Notes: generated by a model from the sequence alone, not told the origin. Counted from the first letter of the stretch, positions 41,190-51,951 are shown. The stretch: 64,000 nucleotides of DNA from Streptomyces sp. XM4193 (GCF_023072595.1 NZ_JALLGK010000005.1:124001-188000); one strand, 5' to 3'. Numbers and translations: made by a program.

Positions 41190-42650
41190 GTGCGGGAGTA
41201 TCTGCTGACGCTGTGCGTCACGGCCGCCGTCACTTATCTGCTGACCGGCCCGGTACGGAAGTTCGCGATCGCCGCCGGAGCGGTGCCGCAGATCCGCGCC
41301 CGCGACGTGCACCGTGAGCCGACGCCTCGGCTCGGCGGCATCGCGATGTTCGGCGGACTGTGCGCGGGTCTGCTCGTCGCCTCCCAACTGGAGAACATCA
41401 GCGACGTTTTCACGCTCTCCGACGAGCCGCGGGCCCTGCTGGCCGGCGCCGGCATCATCTGGCTGCTCGGCGTGCTGGACGACAAGTGGGGCGTGGACGC
41501 GCTGGTCAAGCTCGGCGGCCAGATGATCGCCGCGGGCGTGATGGTCTGGCAGGGCCTGACCATCCTGTGGCTGCCGATCCCCACCGTGGGAATGGTCGCC
41601 ATCACCCCGCTCCAGGGCACCCTGCTCACGGTGGCGCTGGTGGTCATCACCATCAACGCGGTCAACTTCGTCGACGGCCTCGACGGCCTCGCCTCCGGCA
41701 TGGTGTGCATCGCCGCGATGGCGTTCTTCATGTACGCCTACCGCATCTGGTACAGCTACGGCATCGAGGCTGCGGCGCCCGCGACGCTCTTCGCCGCCGT
41801 GCTCATGGGCATGTGTCTGGGCTTCCTGCCACACAACATGCATCCAGCACGAATCTTCATGGGCGACTCGGGGTCGATGCTCATCGGCCTGGTGCTCGCC
41901 GCCGGCGCGGTCTCGGTCACCGGCCAGGTCGACCCCGACGCGCTCAAGCTCTTCAGCGGATCGGAGCGGGCCGCGGTCCAGGCGACCGTGCCCGTCTACA
42001 TGCCGCTGATCCTGCCGCTGACCATCCTCGCGGTGCCCACGGCCGACCTGATCCTCGCCGTCGTCCGCCGTACCTGGAACGGGCGTTCGCCGTTCGCCGC
42101 CGACCGCGGGCACCTCCACCACCGGCTGCTGGAGATCGGCCACAGCCACAGCCGCGCGGTGCTGATCATGTACTTCTGGTCGGCGCTGATCGCCTTCGGC
42201 GCGGTGGCCTTCTCGGTGCAGTCCTCCAGCCTGGTGATCGTTCTCACGATCATGCTGCTGAGCGTGGTGGGGCTGGTCGTCCTGCTGCTGCCGCGCTTCA
42301 ACCCCCGGGTGCCGACGTGGGCCCAGCGCTTCACCCCGCCCCGCTACCGCATCCCCGCCGCGGCGGCCCGCAGGAACGCCGCGAAGTCCTCGGACGGGGC
42401 CGCGGAGTCGGCGGCCGGGGGAAGCGACGCCGCCGGGTCGGGCGCCGCGCAGAAGTCCGGCGGGGAAACCGGGCAGTCCGGTGAGCGCGCCACCGGCGGG
42501 ACGGGTTCTGGCACGGGTTCGGGCGGGGGCTCCGCGAAGACCGAGAGCGGGCCGGAGGCTGCCCGGGCCGCTGGGCTGAACGGCGCAACGGCGGTGGGGG
42601 AGCGGCACCGCTTCCCCGGACGCGACCGGATCGAGAGCAACTCGTCCTGA
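41190..42650 (+). CDS. MraY/WecA/TagO-family undecaprenyl-phosphate sugar-1-phosphate transferase
   Basis: A 486-residue membrane enzyme that links a sugar-1-phosphate (usually GlcNAc-1-P) from UDP-sugar to undecaprenyl phosphate, the first step of cell-wall polymer synthesis. About 11 membrane segments are present. Diagnostic motifs include LGVLDDKWG, NAVNFVDGLDGLASG, FMGDSGSMLIGL and the HLHHRLLE block (RGHLHHRLLEIGHSH). The GTG at 41190 has GGGGAG just upstream. The last 130 residues or so are a disordered Ser/Gly/Ala/Glu-rich tail. In mycobacteria the gene at this position is wecA (rfe), which feeds arabinogalactan linker synthesis. In Streptomyces a teichoic or teichulosonic acid role is likely. 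Confidence 0.93.
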   Translation: MREYLLTLCVTAAVTYLLTGPVRKFAIAAGAVPQIRARDVHREPTPRLGGIAMFGGLCAGLLVASQLENISDVFTLSDEPRALLAGAGIIWLLGVLDDKWGVDALVKLGGQMIAAGVMVWQGLTILWLPIPTVGMVAITPLQGTLLTVALVVITINAVNFVDGLDGLASGMVCIAAMAFFMYAYRIWYSYGIEAAAPATLFAAVLMGMCLGFLPHNMHPARIFMGDSGSMLIGLVLAAGAVSVTGQVDPDALKLFSGSERAAVQATVPVYMPLILPLTILAVPTADLILAVVRRTWNGRSPFAADRGHLHHRLLEIGHSHSRAVLIMYFWSALIAFGAVAFSVQSSSLVIVLTIMLLSVVGLVVLLLPRFNPRVPTWAQRFTPPRYRIPAAAARRNAAKSSDGAAESAAGGSDAAGSGAAQKSGGETGQSGERATGGTGSGTGSGGGSAKTESGPEAARAAGLNGATAVGERHRFPGRDRIESNSS

Positions 42651-42925
42651 CAGGCCCCAACAGGGGCTCGGGGCGCGGCAGTTGGGGTGAGAGTGGCACC
42701 ATGGGCGACGTCAACGCTCAGTTGATGAGGTTCGCTCTCAGGTGTGATTGTTGGCACTCGATGTAGGTAAAGACCTCATCAAAAAGTTTGTGATAGCGTT
42801 CACGAGAACCGGCGAGGGAGTCGGAGAGTCGTGGTGCGACGGCTCTCGCCCGCGTGGTCACGTAGCCGGTTGTGTTCACTTCGTGAGCCCCCTGACCTTC
42901 CGTTTCCTGTGCTGGAGCAGCCTTC
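42651..42925 (+). promoter_or_regulatory. Promoter region of the ATP synthase operon
   Basis: 275 bases upstream of atpI. The segment 42750-42800 is markedly AT-rich (GTAGGTAAAGACCTCATC followed by AAAAAGTTTGTGATAG), unlike its surroundings, and most likely holds the main atp promoter. No consensus -35/-10 pair with proper spacing could be fixed. Confidence 0.5.
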
Positions 42926-43354
42926 ATGCAGTCGAACGACGCCCGGATTCTCCGCGGCGCCGCGATTCCCGCCGCCGCGGTCGGCTTGGTGGCCGTCGTG
43001 GTCGCCGGATTCGTCGCGGGCGGCAAGGGTGCGCTCGGTGCCGCTCTCGGCGTCGCGGTGGCCATCGGCTTCTTCGCCGCCGGTCAGCACGGCCTGCGGA
43101 TCGTCGGTGAGCGCTGGCCCGAACTCCTCATGGGGGCCGGGCTGTTGCTGTACATGACGCAGATCGCCGTACTCCTCGTACTGCTTCTTGTCCTGCGGGA
43201 CGCGTCGTTCATGAACGGACGTGCCTTCGGTCTGGCTGCCCTCGCCTGCGGAATCGCCTGGCCGGTCGGTCAGGCGTGGATGCAGACCCGGGTCAAGACC
43301 CTCTACGTACAGCCGAATTCGGACGAAAAGCCCTCCGACGAGGGGCCTCGGTGA
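42926..43354 (+). CDS. atpI: ATP synthase accessory protein I
   Basis: A 142-residue membrane protein with four hydrophobic segments (AAIPAAAVGLVAVVVAGFVA, then ALGAALGVAVAIGFFAA, LLLYMTQIAVLLVLLLVL and AFGLAALACGIAWPVG). AtpI assists assembly of the c-ring in other bacteria. GGAG lies eight bases before the ATG. It is the first gene of the atp operon, separated from atpB by 274 bases that may contain a second promoter. Confidence 0.9.
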   Translation: MQSNDARILRGAAIPAAAVGLVAVVVAGFVAGGKGALGAALGVAVAIGFFAAGQHGLRIVGERWPELLMGAGLLLYMTQIAVLLVLLLVLRDASFMNGRAFGLAALACGIAWPVGQAWMQTRVKTLYVQPNSDEKPSDEGPR

Positions 43355-43628
43355 TGAAAGCTACTCACGAGTGCTCCGAAGGTAGGGGCGACATAAAACC
43401 CCCGCGGACGGACTGCTATGGTCCGACGCCGAGAGTGCAACGGGACAAGCAGCGCGCGCTGAGCGGGACGGCGCGGTGCTCTCGTCACTCCTCTGCGGGC
43501 CGCCGCGCCGACCACGTCGGACAGCCCGGTCCCTCCCGCAATACCCAGTCCAGTGCCGCTAGGTGGCCCTGCGCCACTCCGACACCTCGAGGTAGCCGTA
43601 CCTATGCGCCAGACCGAAGGAGCTCGCG

Positions 43629-44444
43629 GTGAGTAGTGACCAGATGCTCGCCCTTGAGGTCGACTGTCACCTTTTCCAGGGCTGCGGCTTCGAGGAGTCG
43701 GCCCCGGGCGTGCACTCGTTCTTCTTCAAGCCGATCGCGACAGTGGGAGGCATCGAGTTCACGAAGCCGATGCTGCTCGCGGTGCTCGGCACCGCGCTCA
43801 TCATCGCTTTCTTCTGGGCCGCGTTCAGTAAGCCGAAGATCGTCCCCGGCAAGATGCAGATGGTTGCCGAGGTCCTCTACGACTTCGTGCGCAAGGGCAT
43901 CGCCCGCGAGATCATGGGCAAGAAGGGCGAGCCGTGGGTACCGCTGCTGGTCTCACTGTTCTTCTTCGTCTGGATGATGAACCTGTGGGCGCTCATTCCG
44001 CTCGCACAATTCCCGGTCAGCTCCGTCATCGCCTATCCGGCAGCGCTCGCAGTGCTGGTCTGGGCCATCTACATGACGGTGACGTTCAAGACCAACGGCT
44101 TCGTCGGCGGTATCCGCAACCTCTGTGTGCCCAGCGGGCTGCCGAAGCCGATCTACTTCATCCTCACCCCCATCGAGTTCTTCTCGAGCATCTTCGTGCG
44201 GCCCTTCACGCTGGCCGTCCGACTCTTCGCCAACATGTTCGCCGGTCACATGCTGATCCTGATCTTCACGATCGCGACCTGGTACATGCTCGGCACTGTC
44301 CTCGGCACCGTCTACGCCTCGGCGTCCTTCGTGCTGACTCTGGTCATCACCGTCTTCGAGATGTTCATCCAGGCCCTGCAGGCCTACGTGTTCACGGTGC
44401 TGACCGCCACCTACCTCTCTCAGGCGCTCGAAGAGGCGCACTGA
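43629..44444 (+). CDS. atpB: ATP synthase Fo subunit a
   Basis: A 271-residue membrane stator subunit forming the proton half-channels against the c-ring. GTG start with AAGGAG seven bases upstream. The essential Arg lies in the segment FVRPFTLAVRLFANMFAGH (about residues 190-208). The conserved C-terminal helix is VFEMFIQALQAYVFTVLTAT. The N-terminus (VDCHLFQGCGFEESAPGVHS) faces outward. Confidence 0.97.
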   Translation: MSSDQMLALEVDCHLFQGCGFEESAPGVHSFFFKPIATVGGIEFTKPMLLAVLGTALIIAFFWAAFSKPKIVPGKMQMVAEVLYDFVRKGIAREIMGKKGEPWVPLLVSLFFFVWMMNLWALIPLAQFPVSSVIAYPAALAVLVWAIYMTVTFKTNGFVGGIRNLCVPSGLPKPIYFILTPIEFFSSIFVRPFTLAVRLFANMFAGHMLILIFTIATWYMLGTVLGTVYASASFVLTLVITVFEMFIQALQAYVFTVLTATYLSQALEEAH

Positions 44445-44531
44445 GAATCCCGAGCCGGTCCCGCACCGCTCACTCCCGAAACGTCCGGTGGACCAACCAC
44501 CCACCGGCCCACCAAGAGAAGGAACCAAGGA

Positions 44532-44762
44532 ATGTCTGCTCTCGAGACCCTCGCGGCTGTTGAAGGCAACGTTGGCGCCATCGGTTACGGTCTGGCCGCG
44601 ATCGGCCCCGGCATCGGCGTTGGTTACATCTTCGGTAACGGTGTTCAGGCCATGGCCCGCCAGCCCGAGGCCGCCGGTCTGATCCGTCAGAACATGCTGA
44701 TCGGTTTCGCGGTCGTCGAGGCCCTGGCCCTCATCGGCTTCGTCGTTCCGTTCATCCTCTAA
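44532..44762 (+). CDS. atpE: ATP synthase Fo subunit c
   Basis: A 76-residue hairpin membrane protein forming the rotating ring. Helix 1 is Gly-rich (GYGLAAIGPGIGVGYIFGNG), the polar loop has R43-Q-P45, and helix 2 carries the proton-binding carboxylate E63 (FAVVEALALIG). Nothing in the site suggests Na+ coupling. A strong ribosome site (AGAAGGAACC) precedes the ATG, as expected for a subunit needed in about ten copies. Confidence 0.98.
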   Translation: MSALETLAAVEGNVGAIGYGLAAIGPGIGVGYIFGNGVQAMARQPEAAGLIRQNMLIGFAVVEALALIGFVVPFIL

Positions 44763-44803
44763 TTGACGGTCCGATCACACGCCTTACCCAGGAAAGGTCA
44801 ACC

Positions 44804-45382
44804 ATGTCCGACCTGCTGGCAGCAGAGAAGATGGACCCTCTGGCGCCTTACTGGCCCGAGATCCTCATCGGTACCATCTGCTTCGGCATCATCTTCTTCG
44901 TCTTCTACAAGAAGCTGCTGCCGTCGATCAACGCGGCACTGGAGAAGCGCCACGACGAGATCGTCGGCGGTATGGAGCGTGCCGAGCAGGCGCAGGACGA
45001 GGCCCAGCAGACGCTCGAGGAGTACCGCGAGCAGCTGAAGGACGCCCGTCACGAAGCCGCGCGTCTGCGCCAGGAGGCGCAGGAGCAGGGCGCCGTGCTC
45101 ATCGCCGAGATGCGTGCGGAAGGCCAGCGGCAGCGCGAGGAGATCGTCGCCACCGGTCACGCGCAGATCGAGGCCGACCAGAAGCAGGCGTCGCTGGCTC
45201 TGCGCCAGGACGTCGGCAAGCTGGCCACCGAGCTCGCGAGCCGGATCGTCGGCGAGTCCCTCGAGGACCACGCCCGGCAGAGCCGTGTCATCGACCGCTT
45301 CCTCGACGAGCTCGAGGTCAGCGCGAACGACTCGGCCTCCGACGCGCAGTCCCACGGCTCGACGAACGCCGAGGCACGCTGA
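44804..45382 (+). CDS. atpF: ATP synthase Fo subunit b
   Basis: A 192-residue stator stalk subunit. One membrane segment lies at about residues 18-40 (PEILIGTICFGIIFFVFYKK), then a long charged coiled coil (EKRHDEIVGGMERAEQAQDE onward) to about residue 170 and a disordered Ser-rich tail. It binds the delta subunit encoded next. The stop overlaps the atpH start (TGATG). Confidence 0.97.
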   Translation: MSDLLAAEKMDPLAPYWPEILIGTICFGIIFFVFYKKLLPSINAALEKRHDEIVGGMERAEQAQDEAQQTLEEYREQLKDARHEAARLRQEAQEQGAVLIAEMRAEGQRQREEIVATGHAQIEADQKQASLALRQDVGKLATELASRIVGESLEDHARQSRVIDRFLDELEVSANDSASDAQSHGSTNAEAR

Positions 45383-46206
45383 TGAACGGGGCGAGCCGTA
45401 CGGCACTGGCCGCAGCGAAGGAGCGTCTGGACGCACTGACGGACAACACCTCCGTCGACGCCGTCAAGATCGCCGACGAGCTGGCCGCCGTCACCGCCCT
45501 GCTCGACCGCGAGGTGTCGTTGCGTCGGGTCTTCACCGACCCGGCGCAGTCCGGCGAGGCCAAGGCCGAGCTGGTGGCCCGTCTGCTGGGCGACAAGGTC
45601 GGCGGCGAGACCGTCGACCTGGTGTCCGGCATGGTCAGGTCCCGCTGGTCGCGTCCGCGCGATCTGACGGACGCGGTCGAGGAGCTGGCGGACGTCGCCG
45701 ACCTCACCGCGGCCGAGCGCGACGGCAGTCTGGACGACGTGGAGGACGAGATCTTCCGCTTCGGTCGGATCGTCGGCACCTCGCCCGACCTGCGGGCGGC
45801 GCTCAGCGGCAAGGGCGACCAGCCCTCGTTCAAGAGCGCGCAGACCGAGCTGCTTCGCCGGCTCCTCGGCGGTCGGGCCCGGCCCACCACCGAGCGTCTG
45901 GTGATCAGGCTGGTCGGTCAGCCGCGGGGACGTAGCCTGGAGGGTGGCCTCGACGCCCTCTCCAAGCTGGCAGCGGAGCGCAGGAACCGGTCGGTGGCCG
46001 TCGTCACCTCGGCGGTGCCGCTCAGCGACGAGCAGAAGCGGCGTCTCGGTGCGGCCCTCACCCGGCTGTACGGCCGTGAGGTTCATCTGAACCTCGACGT
46101 GGACCCCGAGGTCCGCGGCGGAATCCTGGTGAAGATCGGCGACGAGGTCATGAACGGCACCGTCGGCGACCGTATCCAGGACGTCGAGCGGCGGATGGCC
46201 GGCTGA
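45382..46206 (+). CDS. atpH: ATP synthase F1 subunit delta
   Basis: A 274-residue peripheral stalk protein joining subunit b to the top of F1. It is about 100 residues longer than the E. coli delta, with an N-terminal helical extension usual in Streptomyces. The conserved end VTSAVPLSDEQKRRLGAALT and GGILVKIGDEVMNGTVGDRI identifies it. Overlaps atpF by one base. Confidence 0.96.
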   Translation: MNGASRTALAAAKERLDALTDNTSVDAVKIADELAAVTALLDREVSLRRVFTDPAQSGEAKAELVARLLGDKVGGETVDLVSGMVRSRWSRPRDLTDAVEELADVADLTAAERDGSLDDVEDEIFRFGRIVGTSPDLRAALSGKGDQPSFKSAQTELLRRLLGGRARPTTERLVIRLVGQPRGRSLEGGLDALSKLAAERRNRSVAVVTSAVPLSDEQKRRLGAALTRLYGREVHLNLDVDPEVRGGILVKIGDEVMNGTVGDRIQDVERRMAG

Positions 46207-46247
46207 GCCGGCCACACCAACTCAACAAGCAGTACTTAGCGGCCCGA

Positions 46248-46279
46248 GTTGGGCCGTAGCAGATATATACGGGCCCAAC
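46248..46279 (+). promoter_or_regulatory. Hairpin abutting the atpA ribosome site
   Basis: GTTGGGCC (46248-46255) pairs with GGCCCAAC (46272-46279), with an AT-rich 16-base loop (GTAGCAGATATATACG). The AAGGAG for atpA starts at the next base (46280). It may tune translation of subunit alpha or mark an mRNA processing site. Confidence 0.6.
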
Positions 46280-46299
46280 AAGGAGAGCAGGGAACCCAG

Positions 46300-47871
46300 A
46301 TGGCGGAGCTCACGATCCGGCCGGATGAGATCCGGGGTGCGCTGGAGGACTTTGTCCAGTCGTACTCGCCGGACGCGGCCTCGCGCGAAGAGGTCGGCAC
46401 GGTCAGCTATGCCGGTGACGGCATCGCCAAGGTCGAGGGTCTTCCCTCGGTCATGGCGAACGAGCTGCTGAAGTTCGAGGACGGCACCCTCGGTCTCGCC
46501 CTCAACCTCGAGGAGCGCGAGGTAGGTGCGGTCGTCCTCGGTGAGTTCAGCGGCATCGAGGAGGGCCAGCCGGTGCACCGCACCGGCGAGGTGCTCTCGG
46601 TTCCGGTCGGCGACGGCTACCTCGGCCGCGTCGTGGACCCGCTGGGCGCCCCGGTCGACGGCCTCGGCGAGATCGAGACCACCGGTCGTCGCGCGCTGGA
46701 GCTGCAGGCCCCCACGGTCATGCAGCGCAAGTCGGTGCACGAGCCGATGGAGACCGGCTACAAGGCCGTCGACACCATGACCCCGATCGGCCGCGGTCAG
46801 CGTCAGCTGATCATCGGCGACCGGCAGACCGGCAAGACGGCGCTGGCGGTCGACACGATCATCAACCAGCGCGCCAACTGGCGCAGCGGCGACCCGAAGA
46901 AGCAGGTCCGCTGCATCTACGTCGCCATCGGCCAGAAGGGCTCCACCATCGCGTCCGTGCGCGGTGCCCTGGAGGAGGCCGGCGCGCTGGAGTACACGAC
47001 GATCGTCTCCGCGCCCGCGTCCGACCCGGCCGGCTTCAAGTACCTGGCGCCGTACACCGGTTCGGCCATCGGCCAGGAGTGGATGTACCAGGGCAAGCAC
47101 GTCCTGATCGTCTTCGACGACCTGTCCAAGCAGGCCGACGCCTACCGCGCCGTCTCGCTGCTGCTGCGTCGTCCGCCGGGCCGTGAGGCGTACCCGGGCG
47201 ACGTCTTCTACCTGCACTCCCGGCTGCTGGAGCGCTGCGCCAAGCTCTCCGACGAGATGGGCGCCGGTTCGATGACCGGTCTGCCGATCGTCGAGACCAA
47301 GGCGAACGACGTGTCGGCGTTCATTCCGACCAACGTCATCTCCATCACCGACGGCCAGTGCTTCCTGGAGTCGGACCTGTTCAACGCGGGCCAGCGGCCG
47401 GCGCTGAACGTCGGTATCTCGGTCTCCCGCGTGGGTGGTTCCGCCCAGCACAAGGCGATCCGGCAGATCACCGGTTCGCTCCGTGTGGACCTGGCCCAGT
47501 TCCGTGAGCTGGAGGCGTTCGCCGCCTTCGGTTCGGACCTGGACGCCGCGTCCAAGGCGTCGCTGGAGCGCGGTCAGCGGATGGTCGAGCTGCTGAAGCA
47601 GCCGCAGTACAAGCCGTTCCCGACCGAGGAGCAGGTCGTCTCCGTCTGGTCCGGCACCAACGGTCTGATGGACGAGGTCCCGGTCGGCGACATCCGCCGC
47701 TTCGAGACCGAGCTGCTGGACTTCATGCGCCGCGAGCACAAGGACCTCATGACGAGCATCCGCGAGGGTGCCAAGATGTCCGACGACACGCTCCAGAAGC
47801 TGCGTGAGACCGTCAACTCCTTCAAGCAGCAGTTCGAGACCGCGGACGGCAAGCTGCTGGGCGAGGGCTGA
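46300..47871 (+). CDS. atpA: ATP synthase F1 subunit alpha
   Basis: A 523-residue regulatory nucleotide-binding subunit, three per enzyme. Walker A is GDRQTGKT (173-180). The Walker B-type segment is VLIVFDDLSKQADAY, and the conserved ISVSRVGGSAQHKAI block includes the arginine finger. The ATG at 46300 is chosen by the AGGGAA upstream and by homology (MAELTIRPDEI). Separated by two bases from atpG. Confidence 0.98.
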   Translation: MAELTIRPDEIRGALEDFVQSYSPDAASREEVGTVSYAGDGIAKVEGLPSVMANELLKFEDGTLGLALNLEEREVGAVVLGEFSGIEEGQPVHRTGEVLSVPVGDGYLGRVVDPLGAPVDGLGEIETTGRRALELQAPTVMQRKSVHEPMETGYKAVDTMTPIGRGQRQLIIGDRQTGKTALAVDTIINQRANWRSGDPKKQVRCIYVAIGQKGSTIASVRGALEEAGALEYTTIVSAPASDPAGFKYLAPYTGSAIGQEWMYQGKHVLIVFDDLSKQADAYRAVSLLLRRPPGREAYPGDVFYLHSRLLERCAKLSDEMGAGSMTGLPIVETKANDVSAFIPTNVISITDGQCFLESDLFNAGQRPALNVGISVSRVGGSAQHKAIRQITGSLRVDLAQFRELEAFAAFGSDLDAASKASLERGQRMVELLKQPQYKPFPTEEQVVSVWSGTNGLMDEVPVGDIRRFETELLDFMRREHKDLMTSIREGAKMSDDTLQKLRETVNSFKQQFETADGKLLGEG

Positions 47872-47873
47872 CG

Positions 47874-48800
47874 ATGGGTGCCCAGATCAGGGTCTACAAG
47901 AGGCGGATCAAATCCGTCTCCGCGACCAAGAAGATCACCAAGGCGATGGAGATGATCGCGGCCTCGCGCATCATCAAGGCGCAGCGGCAGGTCGCGGCGT
48001 CCACTCCGTACGCCGACGAGCTGACCTCCGCGGTCACCGCGGTGGCGCACGGTGCGGACGTCAAGCACCCGCTCACCACCGAGGTGGAGAACCCGAAGCG
48101 TGCTGCGGTGCTGCTCATCACGAGCGACCGCGGTCTGGCCGGCGGTTACTCCAGCAACGCGATCAAGGCCGCCGAGCACCTGACGAGCGAACTGACGCAC
48201 GACCGCAAGGACGTGCAGACGTACGTCGTCGGACGCAAGGGTGTGGCGTACTACAACTTCCGTGAGCGCAAGGTCGAGGAGACCTGGACCGGTTTCACGG
48301 ACAGTCCGACGTACGCCGACGCCAAGGCCGTCGCGGCGCCGCTGATCGAGGCCCTGACGCAGGACACCGCAGAGGGCGGCGTGGACGAACTCCACATCGT
48401 CTTCACGGAGTTCGTCTCGATGATGACGCAGACCCCGGTCGAGCGCCGGATGCTGCCGCTCAGCTTCGAGAAGACCGCCGAGGAGTCCGCCCAGGTCTTC
48501 ATGAGCGACCGAGTGCACGCGCTGTACGAATTCGAGCCGTCGGCCGAGGAAGTACTGGACGCGCTGCTTCCGCGCTACGTCGAGAGCCGTATCTACAACG
48601 CCCTTCTGCAGGCGGCTGCCTCCGAGCACGCCGCCCGCCGCCGGGCGATGAAGTCGGCGACCGACAACGCGGAAGACCTCATCAAGTCGCTCAAGCGGCT
48701 TGCCAACGCGGCCCGTCAGGCCGACATCACCCAGGAAATCAGCGAGATCGTCGGCGGAGCCAGCGCGCTTGCCGACGCGTCTGCGGGGAGTGACCGATAA
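47874..48800 (+). CDS. atpG: ATP synthase F1 subunit gamma
   Basis: A 308-residue central rotor shaft. The N-terminal helix MGAQIRVYKRRIKSVSATKK and C-terminal helix AMKSATDNAEDLIKSLKRLA pair as the coiled coil inside F1. A family block TSDRGLAGGYSSNAIK is present. Starts two bases after atpA. Confidence 0.98.
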   Translation: MGAQIRVYKRRIKSVSATKKITKAMEMIAASRIIKAQRQVAASTPYADELTSAVTAVAHGADVKHPLTTEVENPKRAAVLLITSDRGLAGGYSSNAIKAAEHLTSELTHDRKDVQTYVVGRKGVAYYNFRERKVEETWTGFTDSPTYADAKAVAAPLIEALTQDTAEGGVDELHIVFTEFVSMMTQTPVERRMLPLSFEKTAEESAQVFMSDRVHALYEFEPSAEEVLDALLPRYVESRIYNALLQAAASEHAARRRAMKSATDNAEDLIKSLKRLANAARQADITQEISEIVGGASALADASAGSDR

Positions 48801-48802
48801 CT

Positions 48803-50245
<1,443 letters not shown>

Positions 50246-50342
50246 CCCCCGCTTCCGGTCGGGGGCGGGTCCGCCCGTCCCCGACCACGGCACACCCCCT
50301 ATCCTGTGACAACCCCAGTTACACCCCTGTAGAGGAGCCACT

Positions 50343-50735
50343 GTGGCTGAGCTGCACGTCGAGTTGGTCGCCGCCGACCGCAAGGTCTGGTCGGGCAAGG
50401 CCAGCCTGGTCGTCGCGCGCACCTCGTCGGGTGAGATCGGCATCATGCCCGGCCACCAGCCACTGCTGGGTGTGCTGGCGTCCGGCCCGGTCACCATCCG
50501 TACGACCGGTGAGGACGAGCTGGGCAAGGACGGCACCGTGATCGCTGCGGTGCACGGCGGGTTCATCTCCTTCGCGGACGACAAGCTCTCGCTTCTCGCC
50601 GAGATCGCCGAGCTGTCGTACGAGATCGACGTCGAGCGCGCGGAGCGTGCGCTGGACGCCGCGAAGGCCGATCAGGACGCTGCCGCCGAGCGGCGCGCGG
50701 ATGTCCGTCTCCGGGCTGTGGCGGTCGCACGCTGA
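50343..50735 (+). CDS. atpC: ATP synthase F1 subunit epsilon
   Basis: A 130-residue rotor subunit. N-terminal beta-sandwich (LHVELVAADRKVWSG, GEIGIMPGHQPLLGVL, VHGGFISFADDKLSLLAEIA) and a short C-terminal helical part that can inhibit ATP hydrolysis. GTG start with GAGGAG eight bases upstream. Last gene of the operon. Confidence 0.96.
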   Translation: MAELHVELVAADRKVWSGKASLVVARTSSGEIGIMPGHQPLLGVLASGPVTIRTTGEDELGKDGTVIAAVHGGFISFADDKLSLLAEIAELSYEIDVERAERALDAAKADQDAAAERRADVRLRAVAVAR

Positions 50736-50755
50736 GCCCGAATCGAGTCGTCAAT

Positions 50756-50802
50756 CAGCCGCGGACGGGCCTGGAACACTGTTCCTTGCCGGTCCGCGGC
50801 TG
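50756..50802 (+). terminator. Terminator of the atp operon
   Basis: A perfect 11-bp stem CAGCCGCGGAC (50756-50766) with 50792-50802. Its loop contains a small inner hairpin (GGAAC-ACT-GTTCC). It lies 21 bases after the atpC stop. DUF2550 follows and may receive read-through. Confidence 0.8.
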
Positions 50803-50871
50803 AAGCCATCACAGATGCGTTCCGCACCGGGCGTGCGGATGCGCGGGATTGAGCGAGGAGGTCAGTGAACG

Positions 50872-51324
50872 ATGGTCCTCGCTCTGCTGCTGTGCGGACT
50901 GTTCCTGCTGCTTGTGGTGCTGGGACTGTTCGTCTTCGGGCTGCGCCGCCGGCTCATCCAGCGTTCCGGAGGAACGTTCGACTGCAGCCTGCGCTGGGAC
51001 ATCCCGGCCGAGCAGTCCGTCGACTCCAAGGGCAAGGGCTGGAGCTACGGCGTCGCCCGCTACCGGGGCGACCGGGTGGAGTGGTTCCGCGTCTTCTCCT
51101 ACGCGCCGCGCCCGCGAAGGCTGCTCCAGCGCGAGGCGATCGAGGTGCTGGAGCGCCGCACCCCGCAGGGCGAGGAGGAGTTGGCGCTCCTGTCCGACGC
51201 CGTCGTACTCGCCTGCCGCTTGCAGGGCACGCGGGTGGAGCTGGCGATGAGCGAGGACGCGCTCACCGGTTTCCTCGCCTGGCTGGAGGCGGCCCCGCCC
51301 GGCCAGCGCGTCAACGTCGCCTGA
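50872..51324 (+). CDS. DUF2550 membrane protein
   Basis: A 150-residue protein with one N-terminal membrane segment (MVLALLLCGLFLLLVVLGLF) and a cytoplasmic PH-like domain (GGTFDCSLRWD, GWSYGVARYRGDRVEWFRVF). DUF2550 genes follow atpC throughout actinobacteria. Function unknown. GGAGG lies about ten bases before the ATG. Confidence 0.92.
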   Translation: MVLALLLCGLFLLLVVLGLFVFGLRRRLIQRSGGTFDCSLRWDIPAEQSVDSKGKGWSYGVARYRGDRVEWFRVFSYAPRPRRLLQREAIEVLERRTPQGEEELALLSDAVVLACRLQGTRVELAMSEDALTGFLAWLEAAPPGQRVNVA

Positions 51325-51399
51325 ACCGACGGGGTTTGCGCACCGCGCCGCTGCCCGGCGCCGGTGTCGGCCGTACCGCTCGGGGCGCCGCGTCGGCCG

Positions 51400-51936
51400 T
51401 CAGCGGTCCGGACGGGTGCCGGGGCTGAGCGAGAGTTTCATGGTGTCCGCGTCGCCGTCCGCGCGCACGGTGGTGAACCCCTCGGAGAGATAGAGCTCGC
51501 GCGCTCTGTTGGCCCGTTCGACGCTCAGCGAGAGAGCCCGGTGGCCGGCCTCGCGGGCCCGCCACCGCAGAGCTCTGAGCAGCGCACGCCCCACACCCCG
51601 TCCCCGCCACGCCGGCACCACGCCCAGGCTCAGCTCCGGCACGTCCGGGCCGACGAAGCCGTAGCCGGCGTCCTCCGCGGGGAAGAGCCGCAACCAGGCC
51701 GCGCCCACCGGCTCCTGCCGCGCGGTCTCGGCGATCAGCCCGAGGTCGCCGGTGCGCGGCCAGCCCTCGACGTAGCGCGCGGTGGCCCGGTCGGCGAGCA
51801 GATGGACGCGGCTGACCCGCTCGCGCTCCGGCGACCAGTTGGCCGCGGCACCCAGCATCTCGACGAGGAACGGGCCGTCCTCGCCGACCGCTTCGCGCAG
51901 TCGTACGGCGGGCGGCGCTGTGCTGTCTGCGTCCAC
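51400..51936 (-). CDS. GNAT-family N-acetyltransferase
   Basis: A 178-residue acetyl-CoA-dependent acyltransferase with unknown acceptor. The acetyl-CoA loop is R-G-R-G-V-G-R in VVPAWRGRGVGRALLRAL. Strands before it (LSLGVVPA) and the final block (RANRARELYLSEGFTTV) follow the family. GTG start at 51936, 15 bases downstream of the response-regulator stop on the same strand, so it may belong to the two-component operon. Confidence 0.9.
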   Translation of the reverse strand: MDADSTAPPAVRLREAVGEDGPFLVEMLGAAANWSPERERVSRVHLLADRATARYVEGWPRTGDLGLIAETARQEPVGAAWLRLFPAEDAGYGFVGPDVPELSLGVVPAWRGRGVGRALLRALRWRAREAGHRALSLSVERANRARELYLSEGFTTVRADGDADTMKLSLSPGTRPDR

Positions 51937-51951
51937 TGGCCGGTCCGCCTC

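Noticed and set aside
44532..44762. Sodium-coupled ATP synthase
   Set aside because: The c-subunit site around E63 lacks the Gln and Ser/Thr ligands typical of Na+ binding.
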